DNA from: an uncultured Campylobacter sp.
GTDB lineage: Bacteria > Campylobacterota > Campylobacteria > Campylobacterales > Campylobacteraceae
Length of the DNA: 64,000 nucleotides
Assembly: GCF_937921625.1 (NCBI RefSeq)
Contig: NZ_CAKZTI010000027.1
Coordinates: 1-64,000, forward strand
Reading direction: 5' to 3'
Below are positions 18,219 to 27,149 of the stretch, piece after piece. A program made the translations under genes and the position numbers. The notes beneath the pieces were generated by a model. That model worked only from the letters and a program-made list of their open reading frames with translations, was not told the origin of the DNA and did no database searches. The stretch's first letter is position 1. Each line of letters starts with the position of its first letter.

Positions 18219-19028
18219 TCAAAGTAAAATTTTAAAATCCTCGAGCGAAAAGAGTAAAATTTTATCGCTTTTTAGGTTACGTAGTTCGCCGCTAAAGCCG
18301 CTTTTGGAAAACAGCGCGAGCAGATCGGGCGCGAGGTGCGCTTTTTCGCATTTGAGCATTAGCTCGTTTAGCACGTTTTTTGAAATTTTTCGCTCCTTGT
18401 ATTTGCACTCGCCCGCGACGCAAAAGCTCTCAAATTTCGCGTAGATGTCGATCTCGACCTCTTTGTTCCAGAAGCTTGAAATTTGCGAAATCTCTAAATT
18501 TAGATACTTCGCGAGTAGCTCTTTGCTTAAAATTTCAAACTCGAGCCCCGCGTAGGCGTTGAAATCCGCTTTGATTAGGCTTAGCACGCGCTCTATCTCG
18601 CCGCGCCGCAGCGCGGGCAGGTTCGGCTCGATAAATCTAAACCAAAACCTCGCAAAGTTGCTGCTGAAATGGACTTTGTCGGTGATATGGTAGCGGCGCA
18701 GTGCGCGCGGGAGGCGGTCGTTTTTGCGCTCTTTTTGCGCCCTTTGCTCGCTTGATTTTTCGGTGATTAAAAACTTCGCGTTTATGAGATCTGCGGTGAT
18801 TTTTTGTGCCGTAAACCGCGGTAAGATTTTTGAAATTCCGATCTTTTTGCGGTCGCTTCTAGCGAATTTCATCAGCGCCTTTTTGATCTGCTCTTCGCAC
18901 TCGCCGCCGAATTTAAAACGCTCGCCGAGATGTTCAAAGCAGAGCAAAATTTCATTTTCGATCGCTTCGAAAACGTCCGCGTAGCCGCTTATACAGCCTA
19001 TCTCGTCAAATACGAAATGAAACTGCAA
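18219..19028 (-). CDS. DUF234-domain protein (ATPase-associated, nuclease-like C-terminus)
   Basis: 269 residues. The central part matches the DUF234 region found at the C-terminus of archaeal-type AAA ATPases (ITDKVHFSSNFARFWFRFIEPN, then FEILSKELL). The C-terminal part has a PD-(D/E)xK-like pattern: EVEIDIYAKF followed by GECKYK. No P-loop is present, so the ATPase half is missing or never belonged to this Campylobacter form. The N-terminus is helical and charged. It may bind or cut nucleic acid; the role is unknown. No partner gene is adjacent, and the aminotransferase gene to the right is divergent. Confidence 0.7.
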   Translation of the reverse strand: MQFHFVFDEIGCISGYADVFEAIENEILLCFEHLGERFKFGGECEEQIKKALMKFARSDRKKIGISKILPRFTAQKITADLINAKFLITEKSSEQRAQKERKNDRLPRALRRYHITDKVHFSSNFARFWFRFIEPNLPALRRGEIERVLSLIKADFNAYAGLEFEILSKELLAKYLNLEISQISSFWNKEVEIDIYAKFESFCVAGECKYKERKISKNVLNELMLKCEKAHLAPDLLALFSKSGFSGELRNLKSDKILLFSLEDFKILL

Positions 19029-19123
19029 AATCGCGTCGATACCAACATCGCCTAAATTTCGCGCAGTGTCTTTTAACTCGTAAATTTCGCCCTCCTTGCG
19101 GGCATAATTTTAGCGAGTTTGGA

Positions 19124-19129
19124 TATAAT
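19124..19129 (+). promoter_or_regulatory. -10 box (TATAAT) of the aminotransferase gene
   Basis: TATAAT at 19124-19129 places transcription start near 19136. That makes a TTG start at 19130 unlikely and supports the TTG at 19154. Confidence 0.5.
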
Positions 19130-19153
19130 TTGCAAAAATTTTGGAGTCGCGCT

Positions 19154-20470
19154 TTGGATTTTCAAACGATCAAAGAAAATATCATCTTAAAAGAGGGGGT
19201 TAAATACTTCGATTTCGCCGCCTCGGGGCTCGCGTATCGCCCTATAGAAGCGGAGATCGAGCGCGTGCTTGCAACATATGCCAACGTCCACTCCGCAGGC
19301 GGAGCCAACGCCGAGATTACGAGCGATTACTACGAAAATGCAAGAGCCAAAATCAAAAAGCTTCTGGGCTGCGAGGAGCGCTACTATCTTATCTCGTGCG
19401 GTTTTGGCGCAACTGTGGCGATTAAGAAGCTTTGGGAAATTCTAGGCATCTACCTGCCGCCCGCGACGCGAGATAGGCTTGGCTTACGGCGCGAGAGCCT
19501 AAAAGATCTGCCGCTTTTCATCATCTCGCCTTTTGAGCATCATTCCGTGGAGATCAGCCTAAGGCAGGGGCTTTGCGAGGTCGTGCGCGTGCCGCTGGAT
19601 CCAAGTGGGCTGATGGATTTTGCGCGCTTGGGCGAAATCCTATCCGCGAACAAAGGGCGCGAAATTTACGGCGTGCTTACCGCGGCATCAAACGTGACGG
19701 GGCTTAAGCTTGATTACAAGCGCGCTTACTTGATGCTCAAGGCGCACGGCGGGCGGCTATTTGTGGACGCTAGCGCGCTCATCGCGCACGAAAACGTAGA
19801 TACCAGCTTTTGCGACGGAGTGTTTTTCGGCGCGCACAAGCTTTTGGGCGGCGTGGGCGCCAGTGGGATTTTAGCGGTGCGAAAGGAGCTTTTGCGCGGC
19901 GAGGAGCCGACGTTCGCGGGAGGCGGCACAATCAAATACGCAGATGCCCTAACGCAGCGCTTTATAATCGATAAGGAGCGCTTGGAGGAGGCGGGCACGC
20001 CCGGCATCATCGCGCTGGTGCGGACCTATCTTGCCCTAAAGCTTCGCAAAAGCGCGGGGCTAGAGGCGATCAAGTCGCGCGAAGAGGCGATCTGCAGGCG
20101 CTTCATAAGCGAAATTTCAAAAATCCCCGAGATTGAAATTTACGGCAATCTGACCGCGCCGCGCGTGCCGATCTTTGCTTTTAATATGCGAGGACTCGGC
20201 GCAGACGCGCTAGCCGGGGTGCTCGGGCAGAAATTTGAGATCCAGACTCGCGCAGGATGCGACTGCGCCGCGCCTTACGGCTTTGATCTGCTCGGTTTGC
20301 AACCCGATACCGAAATGTCGCGCAAACCCGCTTGGGTGCGGGCTAGCTTCTCGTTCATCCACGACGAAAGCGACGTAGATTTCTTGGCGGAGGCGCTAAG
20401 ACAGATCGCTCAAATCCGCGATAAAATCACCTTCGTAGCAGGCAAATACCGCTGCGGCAGCGTAAATTAA
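19154..20470 (+). CDS. Class V aminotransferase / cysteine desulfurase-like protein
   Basis: 438 residues from the TTG at 19154, which has GGAG seven bases before it; an earlier TTG (19130) lies almost on the -10 box. It is a PLP enzyme of the NifS/SufS-like class V group. It starts with YFDFAASGLAYRP, has HSAGGANAEIT (substrate side), and the Schiff-base lysine is K229 in FGAHKLLGGVGASG. RAGCDCAAPYG is in the position of the mobile cysteine loop of desulfurases. It is probably a selenocysteine lyase/cysteine desulfurase relative. No iron-sulfur scaffold gene is adjacent, so the acceptor is unclear. It is notable that an SelW-like selenoprotein is only 3 kb away, but no link is shown. Confidence 0.82.
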   Translation: MDFQTIKENIILKEGVKYFDFAASGLAYRPIEAEIERVLATYANVHSAGGANAEITSDYYENARAKIKKLLGCEERYYLISCGFGATVAIKKLWEILGIYLPPATRDRLGLRRESLKDLPLFIISPFEHHSVEISLRQGLCEVVRVPLDPSGLMDFARLGEILSANKGREIYGVLTAASNVTGLKLDYKRAYLMLKAHGGRLFVDASALIAHENVDTSFCDGVFFGAHKLLGGVGASGILAVRKELLRGEEPTFAGGGTIKYADALTQRFIIDKERLEEAGTPGIIALVRTYLALKLRKSAGLEAIKSREEAICRRFISEISKIPEIEIYGNLTAPRVPIFAFNMRGLGADALAGVLGQKFEIQTRAGCDCAAPYGFDLLGLQPDTEMSRKPAWVRASFSFIHDESDVDFLAEALRQIAQIRDKITFVAGKYRCGSVN

Positions 20471-21032
20471 GCTCGTGAAATTTTATAGCAAGAGCCGCTT
20501 TTAAATTTCACGGCGCAGGATTTTGCGACATAAAATTTTGTCGGTGAAATTTCGTAGCGTAAAATTTTATGGCTTGGAATTTTAAAGCGTAGAATTTTAT
20601 GTGCGGCTCGGGCAGCAGATACTCCGTGCCGATTGGGACGCGAAATTCTTCGGCATAAAATTTCGCGGCTTGGATTTTGAAATTTTAAATTGCGAGCTGA
20701 ATTCTGGCGGTAAATTTTGTGCTGCGGAATTTTGCGCCGTGAAATTTGAGCGGTAAAATTCTGTGCTGCGCGAATAAATTTTTTGGCATCGCCAAATTTT
20801 AAAATTTTGGAATTTCAAAATTTTGAGCGGTAAAATTTGAAATTCCGCAAAACCGAATTTTGCTCGGCAGAATTTCACGGCGAGAAATTTTACCGCAGAG
20901 CCCGCGGCGGCAAAAATTGGCGCGGTCGCGCCCGTGCGAAAGCTAAATTAGAGCGCAAGCCGCTTGTAAATAAGAGCACAAATTTTAAGAAGCGAAATCT
21001 GCACTGCTAAAAGGCGCAAAATTTCACCGAAT
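20471..21032. other. Gene-free region packed with RAATTY words
   Basis: About 560 bases between two convergent genes with no credible gene. By eye I count about 29 RAATTY hexamers (AAATTT, GAATTT, AAATTC, GAATTC), roughly one per 19 bases, set in recurring contexts such as GTGAAATTT, GTAAAATTT and GGAATTTT. This is the densest example of a pattern seen in most gaps of the window. Confidence 0.7.
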
Positions 21033-22856
21033 TTACTCGCCGAATTCCTTCTGCAGTTTATAAACCTTATCGTAATCGACCCCCTCGATGATGCGCGGAC
21101 GCGAGGCGTTGAAATCCGCGTTTATCACCGAGCGAGCGGGGTCAAACTCGGGCAGCTCGGTCATCTCTAAAATTTCTGCGATCGCGTGGATGAGATCGTC
21201 GTTTAAAAACGGCCTGTCTTTGGCTGCCGCGATGCGCGCCCAAATATCAGCGTTTTGCTCTTTGAACTTATCCGACGCCATGAAAATCAGCGGGATTTCG
21301 AGCGTGAAGCGGTTGATGCCGCCGTGGATCAGCTTGCCGCGGTATTGATAAAGGCTCTGGGCGTGGTCGCTGAAATAGACTATCAGCGTGTTGTCGCTCG
21401 CAAAAATTTTATAAATTTCGCTTACTATAAAATCGTTGTAAGCCACGGTGTTTAGGTAGTGTGCGAGCTCTTTTTTCTGCCCTCCATCAAGCGGCTCGCG
21501 CGAGATATCCGCGGCGCTAAATTTAGCAAAGCTTTTCGGATAGCGAAACTCGTAGCTCGGGTGCGAGCCCATCAGATGAAGGATGAAAAATTTATCCTTC
21601 ATCTGCGCGTTGCCCACCTCTGCGGCGGAGCTTTCGTCCTTGTGCGCAAGAGGCGATCTTTTCGCGCCCGATTTGAAATTTTTTATACTCGGAAGCATGA
21701 CCTCGTCGAGCGAGTAGGCGTATTTGTAAACCGGGATTTGATTCGTAAAGTCCGAATGATCCGTCATCTGTGCACTCGCGCCGCTTGCTACCGCCCACTG
21801 CCCGTAGCGCTCCTGGTTGCTGATCCAAAAGGTCTCGTAGTTTGCCAGCCGTGCGAGATTTACGATGTCGAGGTTGGCGCTCCACGGGCGCTGCTTTTCG
21901 CTCTCGTAATTTCCGAAATTTAGCACGTATTTTAACACGTCGTTAGTCTTAGCTCCAGGCGAGACGACATCGCTAAAAGCGATTAAATTTCCGCTTTGCT
22001 CAAGCGCTTGCAGATTCGGCGTGGTGGGCAGATAGTAGCCGTATAGGCTCATAAAATTTCGCTGCAGGCTCTCTCCGATAATAAAAATGACGTTTGAGAT
22101 GCGGTTTGGCGCGGTTTTATGCGAATGCGAGGCGTAAATGCTTTGGTATCCCGCTTGCAGCTCGCGCACGCTTTTAAAATCGGCGCCGAAATAATCCTTC
22201 GTAACGAAAGCAAAGTTGTAAATCGGAATTTTATTTAGCGCGATTATGATGCTGGCGCGCATTTTCGAGCTTTTGGCTACGTAGCTTTTAAACGCCGCAT
22301 GCGCGATAAAAACAAGCAAGCTAAGCAAAAAGGCTAGCTTTATCGCGCGACATAGCTTCATCCGTGCTCGCTGGCTCACTCTAAGCCTAAGAGCGGCGAA
22401 GACGAAGATCAAAAGCGCCAAAAAAGCCGCGATAAGCTTAAAATTTAAAAACGCATGCGCGAACTCGAAGGCCTCCTTGGGCGTCGTTTGCACTAGCGCG
22501 TCCAGCGTGCCGTGCGAGTAGGTAAGCTCCAGGCTAAAGATCAAAAAAATCTGAGCGATCGCAAAGGCTACGTTTATCGCCAGAAGCGCAAAGGAGAGAA
22601 TTTTATATAGCCTGGCGCTGTAAAAGCTGAGCACGTAAAGCGCGAAAAAAAGTATCGTCACGCCGCAGATCGCAGACGCCACGAAAAACAGCGCCTGAGA
22701 GGAGAACAGCTCGCCGCTGCGCGCGATAAGAAGCAGCCCGAGCGCTAAATTTAATACTAAAACTAGCGCGTATGTGTTTAGTACCGCGCCATCAAATACC
22801 GATAGGAGGCTAAATCTGTCTTTTAAAAATGCGCCGATATTTTTTGCTAGGCTCAT
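21033..22856 (-). CDS. Inner-membrane phosphoethanolamine transferase (sulfatase family, EptA/EptC-like)
   Basis: 607 residues. Five hydrophobic segments in the first about 190 residues anchor a periplasmic alkaline-phosphatase-fold domain. IIGESLQRNFMSLYGYYLPTTPNL holds the metal/nucleophile region (GES), HLMGSHPSYEFRYP comes further on, and YFSDHAQSLYQYRGKLIHGG gives the late metal ligands. Such enzymes decorate lipid A, core or, in C. jejuni, also flagellar and glycan targets with phosphoethanolamine; the target here is unknown. It is the last gene of a leftward group, 22 bases after uppP. Confidence 0.88.
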   Translation of the reverse strand: MSLAKNIGAFLKDRFSLLSVFDGAVLNTYALVLVLNLALGLLLIARSGELFSSQALFFVASAICGVTILFFALYVLSFYSARLYKILSFALLAINVAFAIAQIFLIFSLELTYSHGTLDALVQTTPKEAFEFAHAFLNFKLIAAFLALLIFVFAALRLRVSQRARMKLCRAIKLAFLLSLLVFIAHAAFKSYVAKSSKMRASIIIALNKIPIYNFAFVTKDYFGADFKSVRELQAGYQSIYASHSHKTAPNRISNVIFIIGESLQRNFMSLYGYYLPTTPNLQALEQSGNLIAFSDVVSPGAKTNDVLKYVLNFGNYESEKQRPWSANLDIVNLARLANYETFWISNQERYGQWAVASGASAQMTDHSDFTNQIPVYKYAYSLDEVMLPSIKNFKSGAKRSPLAHKDESSAAEVGNAQMKDKFFILHLMGSHPSYEFRYPKSFAKFSAADISREPLDGGQKKELAHYLNTVAYNDFIVSEIYKIFASDNTLIVYFSDHAQSLYQYRGKLIHGGINRFTLEIPLIFMASDKFKEQNADIWARIAAAKDRPFLNDDLIHAIAEILEMTELPEFDPARSVINADFNASRPRIIEGVDYDKVYKLQKEFGE

Positions 22857-22878
22857 GAAATTCCTTTGATGATTGCGT

Positions 22879-23655
22879 TTAAAAAACGAAGATAAAAAAT
22901 ACGACGCCGATTAGAATTCTATAAATTCCAAACGGGATGAAATCAAACTTCGAAACGAAGCTTAGAAATAGCTTGATCGCCGCAAGCGCCACGACGAACG
23001 CTACTGCGCCGCCTATGAGAAAGGTCGTGATGTTGTCAGAGTTTTGCGCGAAGGTGTCTAAATTTTTATAGGTGTCGTAAAAAGTCGCCGTAAACATCGT
23101 AGGGATCGCGAGTAGGAAGCTAAAGCGCGCGGCTAGGTTTCTGCTTAGCCCGCACAAAAGCCCTGCGATGATGGTAGCGCCGCTGCGCGAAGTGCCCGGC
23201 ACCATCGCAAAACATTGCGAAAGCCCGATGATGAAGGCCTGAACGTATGAAATTTGATCCAGATGCTCTAGCTCGCTTTCTCTCGGGCGCGCCTTACGAA
23301 AGAGCTCGACCGCGATAAAAATAACGCCCCAGCCGATCAGCGCGTAGGCGACGGTCTGCGGCGCGAATAGAGATTTGATGCTTTTATAGAGCAAAAATCC
23401 GATCGTGGCGGTGGGGATGAAACCCACGACGAGCTTGCACCAGAGCTTAAAATCAACCAAAAGCCGCTTGTAAAACATCGCGACGACCGCTAAAATCGAG
23501 CCTAGCTGGATAACGACTTCGAAGCATTTAAGCGTATCGGTTTGCTGCAGGCCCATCAGTTTTGCAGCTAGGATCATGTGCCCGGTCGAGCTTACGGGTA
23601 GAAACTCAGTCAGCCCCTCGACGATGCCTAAAATCACGGCGTCAAATATATTCAT
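22879..23655 (-). CDS. uppP: Undecaprenyl-diphosphatase
   Basis: 258 residues, integral membrane protein of the BacA/UppP family that recycles undecaprenyl pyrophosphate to the monophosphate carrier. The two active-site motifs are present: EGLTEFLPVSSTGHMIL near residue 13 and PGTSRSGATIIAGLLCG near 150. It overlaps thiE by 14 bases. It supports peptidoglycan and also glycan carriers such as that used by PglB. Confidence 0.95.
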   Translation of the reverse strand: MNIFDAVILGIVEGLTEFLPVSSTGHMILAAKLMGLQQTDTLKCFEVVIQLGSILAVVAMFYKRLLVDFKLWCKLVVGFIPTATIGFLLYKSIKSLFAPQTVAYALIGWGVIFIAVELFRKARPRESELEHLDQISYVQAFIIGLSQCFAMVPGTSRSGATIIAGLLCGLSRNLAARFSFLLAIPTMFTATFYDTYKNLDTFAQNSDNITTFLIGGAVAFVVALAAIKLFLSFVSKFDFIPFGIYRILIGVVFFIFVF

Positions 23656-24256
23656 CCATTTTTTCCTTTAAATTTGCTAAATTTTGCGTGATCGAAGCGG
23701 GCCTGTAGATCGCCTCTACCATCGCGATATAATCGGGCTTAAGAATTAAAATTTCATTTAAATTTTCTAAGCTTATGCCGCCGATTACGGCGATTGGGAG
23801 GTTTAAAGATTTTCGCGCCTCTTGCACAAGCGCATCGGGGCAAAGCGGCGCATCAGGCTTTGTCTTGCCGCGCCTGAGCGAGCCGAAGGCTACATAGCTA
23901 GCGCCCTGCGCCTCGGCCCTTTGCGCGCGAGCAAGATCAGCATAGCAGCTAACGCCGATGATCTTATCCGCGCCTAAAAACTCACGCACCTGCGCCGTCT
24001 CGCCGTCGTCCTTTCCGATATGCACGCCATGCGCACCAAGCTTTTTAGCAAGCGCTGCATCGTCGTTTATGATGAGTTTGGCGCCGTAATCCTCGCAAAG
24101 ACCGATGAGAGAGCGGATTAAAGCTTCATTCCGCGCGGCGAGCTTGCTGCGATACTGCACGAGCTTTACGCCGCAGCGTAAAATTTCATCTATCTGCGAA
24201 AAGATAGTTTGCGGCGGCGTTAAGCTATCGTCGCTAAGTGCGTAAATTTCACTCAT
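23642..24256 (-). CDS. thiE: Thiamine-phosphate synthase
   Basis: 204 residues, TIM barrel that joins HMP-pyrophosphate and thiazole phosphate. Motifs: QYRSK near 35, IINDDAALAKKLGAHGVHIGKDDGE near 80, GVSCYADLARAQRAEAQGASYVAFGS near 110, and PIAVIGGIS near 165 that bind phosphate. It overlaps the nuclease-like gene by 8 bases upstream and uppP by 14 bases downstream. No other thi gene is near. Confidence 0.93.
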   Translation of the reverse strand: MSEIYALSDDSLTPPQTIFSQIDEILRCGVKLVQYRSKLAARNEALIRSLIGLCEDYGAKLIINDDAALAKKLGAHGVHIGKDDGETAQVREFLGADKIIGVSCYADLARAQRAEAQGASYVAFGSLRRGKTKPDAPLCPDALVQEARKSLNLPIAVIGGISLENLNEILILKPDYIAMVEAIYRPASITQNLANLKEKMDEYI

Positions 24257-24785
24257 CTATCTTTTTCGGCATCGGCGCGCCGTTTAGAATGCAGTTGGTG
24301 ACATCCCAAAATTTTTCAGAATACATTCCGCGCTTAGCCTCTTTGGCCTCCTCGGCGGCTTTTAAAAGAAGTTCGCTATCGTCGGTTATCGGCACGGCAA
24401 ATCCCGCCGCTACCAGATCTAATCGCAGATTACTTTTAGGATCGCTTACGTCGCAAACATAGGCGTCATTGCCGCGATCGATTAAATTTACGTAGTAGCG
24501 CTTGCCGGGTTTTATCACAGACTCGAGAGCTTTTTTATATTCTTTGTCGAATTTCCTTAGCTCTTTGGCGTCCGTTATGCACCTAGAAGCGCCCGCGGCG
24601 ATTATGTTTAAATTTTTTAAGTCGCAGGGAAAGAAACGATCTTTTTGAGCTTTTCTAAAGGTAAAAACGAAGGTTCTGCCGTCATCGCCAAGACCTGCAA
24701 ATGCGGCGATGCCGTATCTGTCTTTTTGCTCCGCAAAGCTCTGCGTGCAGAGCAAAATCGCAAGTGCTAAAAATATCTTTTTCAT
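24249..24785 (-). CDS. Exported thermonuclease-like (SNase-fold) protein
   Basis: 178 residues with a signal peptide (cleavage near SFA-EQ at 18). The C-terminal half has the late part of the SNase/TNase pattern: AYVCDVSDPKSNLRLDLVAAGFAVPI followed by EAKEAKRGMYSEKFW, the helix that ends staphylococcal nuclease domains. The early active-site Arg/Glu region is not obvious, so activity is uncertain. It overlaps thiE by 8 bases. Confidence 0.6.
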   Translation of the reverse strand: MKKIFLALAILLCTQSFAEQKDRYGIAAFAGLGDDGRTFVFTFRKAQKDRFFPCDLKNLNIIAAGASRCITDAKELRKFDKEYKKALESVIKPGKRYYVNLIDRGNDAYVCDVSDPKSNLRLDLVAAGFAVPITDDSELLLKAAEEAKEAKRGMYSEKFWDVTNCILNGAPMPKKIDE

Positions 24786-24844
24786 AGGATTCCTCTTGGG
24801 CGGCGCAAATTCTGTGAGAGGAATTTGCGCCTAAATTTTGCGGA

Positions 24845-25585
24845 TTATTTTAAATTATACTTTTCCAAAAGTTTTTCGTAGCTTCCGTCCTTTTTCATCT
24901 CCTCAAGCGCCGCATTAAATTTAGCGACCAGCTCGGGATACTTGCCCTTATCGAATGCGATCGAAAAGCCCTCGCTGCCGTCGGATTCTTTAAAAAATGC
25001 GGTTAGATCGTCATTTTTCTTAAGATACTCGTAGCCCACGGATGAATCCACGCAAAGCGCGTCGATCTTTTTGTTTTTAAGCGACATGACGGCTACAAAA
25101 ACGTTTTCCGTAGCGCTAACTTCGGCGCCTTTGATATCTCTGATCGCAAGCTCCTGAATGGTGCCTAGCTGCGCGGCAAGACGCTTACCCTGTAGATCCG
25201 CCTTGGAATTTAACGAGCTATCGTCCTTACGCTTGACATATAAATTTTCGACCTTGTAGTAAGGATTTGTGAAATCGATAGCCTTTTTACGAGCCGGCGT
25301 CGCGCTCATGCCCGAGGCGATCATATCGATCTTGCCGCTTTTAATCGCAGGGATTAGCCCGTCAAAGCTCATATTTAAAATTTCATATTTAACCCCCGCG
25401 CGCTTGGCAAGCTCGGCTACCAGATCCATATCAAAGCCGGTAACCTTCGAGTTTTCATCCACGAACTCAAACGGCGGATACTCGGCGTTTGTACCTACGA
25501 TGAGCGTATCTTTGGTGATGTCTTTAGCGATTAGCGAACCGCAAAGCAAAGCGCCCGCAACTAAAAATCTCATAAATTTTTTCAT
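24845..25585 (-). CDS. Amino-acid ABC transporter, periplasmic binding protein
   Basis: 246 residues, signal peptide (cleaved near LIA-KD at 20), then a type II periplasmic binding fold of SBP family 3: VGTNAEYPPFEFVDENSKVTGFDMDL, the classic polar amino-acid signature, at about 30-55, and TNPYY near 106. It forms an operon with the ATPase and permease upstream. The substrate is not deducible; basic or polar amino acids are typical. Confidence 0.92.
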   Translation of the reverse strand: MKKFMRFLVAGALLCGSLIAKDITKDTLIVGTNAEYPPFEFVDENSKVTGFDMDLVAELAKRAGVKYEILNMSFDGLIPAIKSGKIDMIASGMSATPARKKAIDFTNPYYKVENLYVKRKDDSSLNSKADLQGKRLAAQLGTIQELAIRDIKGAEVSATENVFVAVMSLKNKKIDALCVDSSVGYEYLKKNDDLTAFFKESDGSEGFSIAFDKGKYPELVAKFNAALEEMKKDGSYEKLLEKYNLK

Positions 25586-25596
25586 TTCCCTCTCCT

Positions 25597-26325
25597 TTAG
25601 TGGTTTAAAATTTTATTTAGAAATTCTTTCAATCTCGGATTTTGCGGATTTTCAAATACGTTTTTAGGCGTATCGTCCACAGCGATATTGCCGCCCTCCA
25701 TAAAAAAAATCCTATTTGCGACATTGCGTGCAAAGCCCATCTCGTGCGTTACCACAAGCATCGTAATGCCCTCTTTGGCGACCTCTTTCATTATACCTAA
25801 CACCTCGCCGATCATCTCGGGATCTAACGCCGAGGTAGGCTCGTCGAATAAAATCACATCCGGATTTACCGCCAAACTTCTAGCGATTGCGATGCGTTGC
25901 TTTTGTCCGCCGCTAAGCTTGTGCGGATAAGTATAGGCCTTATCGCTAAGACCGACCTTTTGTAGCAGCTCCTCGGCTTTTGCGTAGGCTTGTTCTTTAG
26001 TATAAATGCCCGCTTTTATGGGCGCTAGAGTTAAATTTTCCAGCACGTTTTTATTTGCAAAGAGGTTGAAATGCTGAAACACCATACTAACTTTGCGGCG
26101 AATTTTATTAATATCAGTGTGCTTATCAGTAATATCCTCGCCGTCTATTTTAATAGTGCCGCCGCTTGGAATTTCAAGCAGATTTAAGCAACGCAAAAAG
26201 GTCGATTTACCACCGCCGCTTGGACCGATAATAGCTACGATATCGCCTTTATTTATGGTCTTTGAAATTCCTTTTAGCACCGATAAATTGCCGTAGGATT
26301 TGGTTAAATTTGATATTTCAATCAT
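25597..26325 (-). CDS. Amino-acid ABC transporter, ATP-binding protein
   Basis: 242 residues, GlnQ-type ATPase. Walker A is GPSGGGKST near 34, Q-loop VFQHFNLF near 83, signature LSGGQKQRIAIA near 134 and Walker B VILFDEPTSALDP near 158. The switch His is in VVTHEMGFARN. It overlaps the permease gene by 8 bases and is 11 bases from the binding-protein gene. Confidence 0.95.
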   Translation of the reverse strand: MIEISNLTKSYGNLSVLKGISKTINKGDIVAIIGPSGGGKSTFLRCLNLLEIPSGGTIKIDGEDITDKHTDINKIRRKVSMVFQHFNLFANKNVLENLTLAPIKAGIYTKEQAYAKAEELLQKVGLSDKAYTYPHKLSGGQKQRIAIARSLAVNPDVILFDEPTSALDPEMIGEVLGIMKEVAKEGITMLVVTHEMGFARNVANRIFFMEGGNIAVDDTPKNVFENPQNPRLKEFLNKILNH

Positions 26326-27031
26326 TGCGGTTTAACCTACTTTCTAGCATTTTTACTAAAAACGAGAAAAATTTCACGCTTGCATAGTAAAGCACTGCGG
26401 CAAAAAGTATCGGCTGGACGGTATAAAGCGCAGCCTGCATGCTTTTTGAAAAAAACGTAAGGTCGGTAATTGCGACCAAACCTACGACCGAGGTCTCTTT
26501 AAATAGGCTAATAAACTCATTCGCAAGCGCAGGCAAAATGTTTTTTATCGCCTGCGGAAAGACGATCTCTTTCATCGCCGTGCCGTAGCCTAGCCCCATC
26601 GCGCGCGCAGCTTCCATCTGGCCGCGATCGACGCTATTTATGCCGCCGCGCACGATCTCCGCGACGTAAGCTGAGCTATTAAGCCCCAGCGCAAAGATCG
26701 CAGCTGCGATATTATTGCTCCACGTAGCAAAGACAATAAACACAAACACCATCAGCTGGATAACGATTGGAGTTCCGCGGATGATATCCACGTATTCGTC
26801 GATAATGAAGCTTAAAAATTTATTGTTTAGAAATTTTAAAAATGCCAGCATAAATCCTAATGCGATACCGATCACGATGCCGCCGGAGGTCAAAATAAGA
26901 GTGATGCCGTAGCTTTTGGCGTATGAAATTTTTTGCGCTTCGCTCAGTTCGGGATAGGTGAAATAAAGTCCCACGGCGATTACAGTCAAAACAAATACGA
27001 CCTTTAAAATTTTTTCGTTCAACCAAGGCAC
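26318..27031 (-). CDS. Amino-acid ABC transporter, permease
   Basis: 237 residues from a GTG. Five or six membrane segments with the EAA loop (YVAEIVRGGINSVDRGQMEAARAMG) typical of HisM/GlnP permeases. The AAAAAGG box touches the GTG directly but is well spaced (8 bases) from an in-frame TTG three codons later, at 27022, which may be the true start. First gene of the transporter operon; its promoter lies in the gap shared with the divergent putP. Confidence 0.92.
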   Translation of the reverse strand: MPWLNEKILKVVFVLTVIAVGLYFTYPELSEAQKISYAKSYGITLILTSGGIVIGIALGFMLAFLKFLNNKFLSFIIDEYVDIIRGTPIVIQLMVFVFIVFATWSNNIAAAIFALGLNSSAYVAEIVRGGINSVDRGQMEAARAMGLGYGTAMKEIVFPQAIKNILPALANEFISLFKETSVVGLVAITDLTFFSKSMQAALYTVQPILFAAVLYYASVKFFSFLVKMLESRLNRND

Positions 27032-27119
27032 CTTTTTCTTAAAATTTAAACGGCAAGAATACTAAAATTTCGTTAAAATCTGGCTAAATTCCGAAAGTAA
27101 AATTTTATTTGAAATAGAG

Positions 27120-27125
27120 TAAAAT
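27120..27125 (+). promoter_or_regulatory. putP: Candidate -10 box (TAAAAT) of putP
   Basis: TAAAAT 25 bases before the putP ATG, after an AT-rich stretch. An AAAGGAGG ribosome site follows. Confidence 0.35.
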
Positions 27126-27149
27126 TAGCTTTTTTAAAAGGAGGCAACG

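Noticed and set aside
20597..20878. Minus-strand frame of 93 codons
   Set aside because: Composed almost wholly of translated RAATTY-rich DNA (many KF, NF, KI); no start signal.
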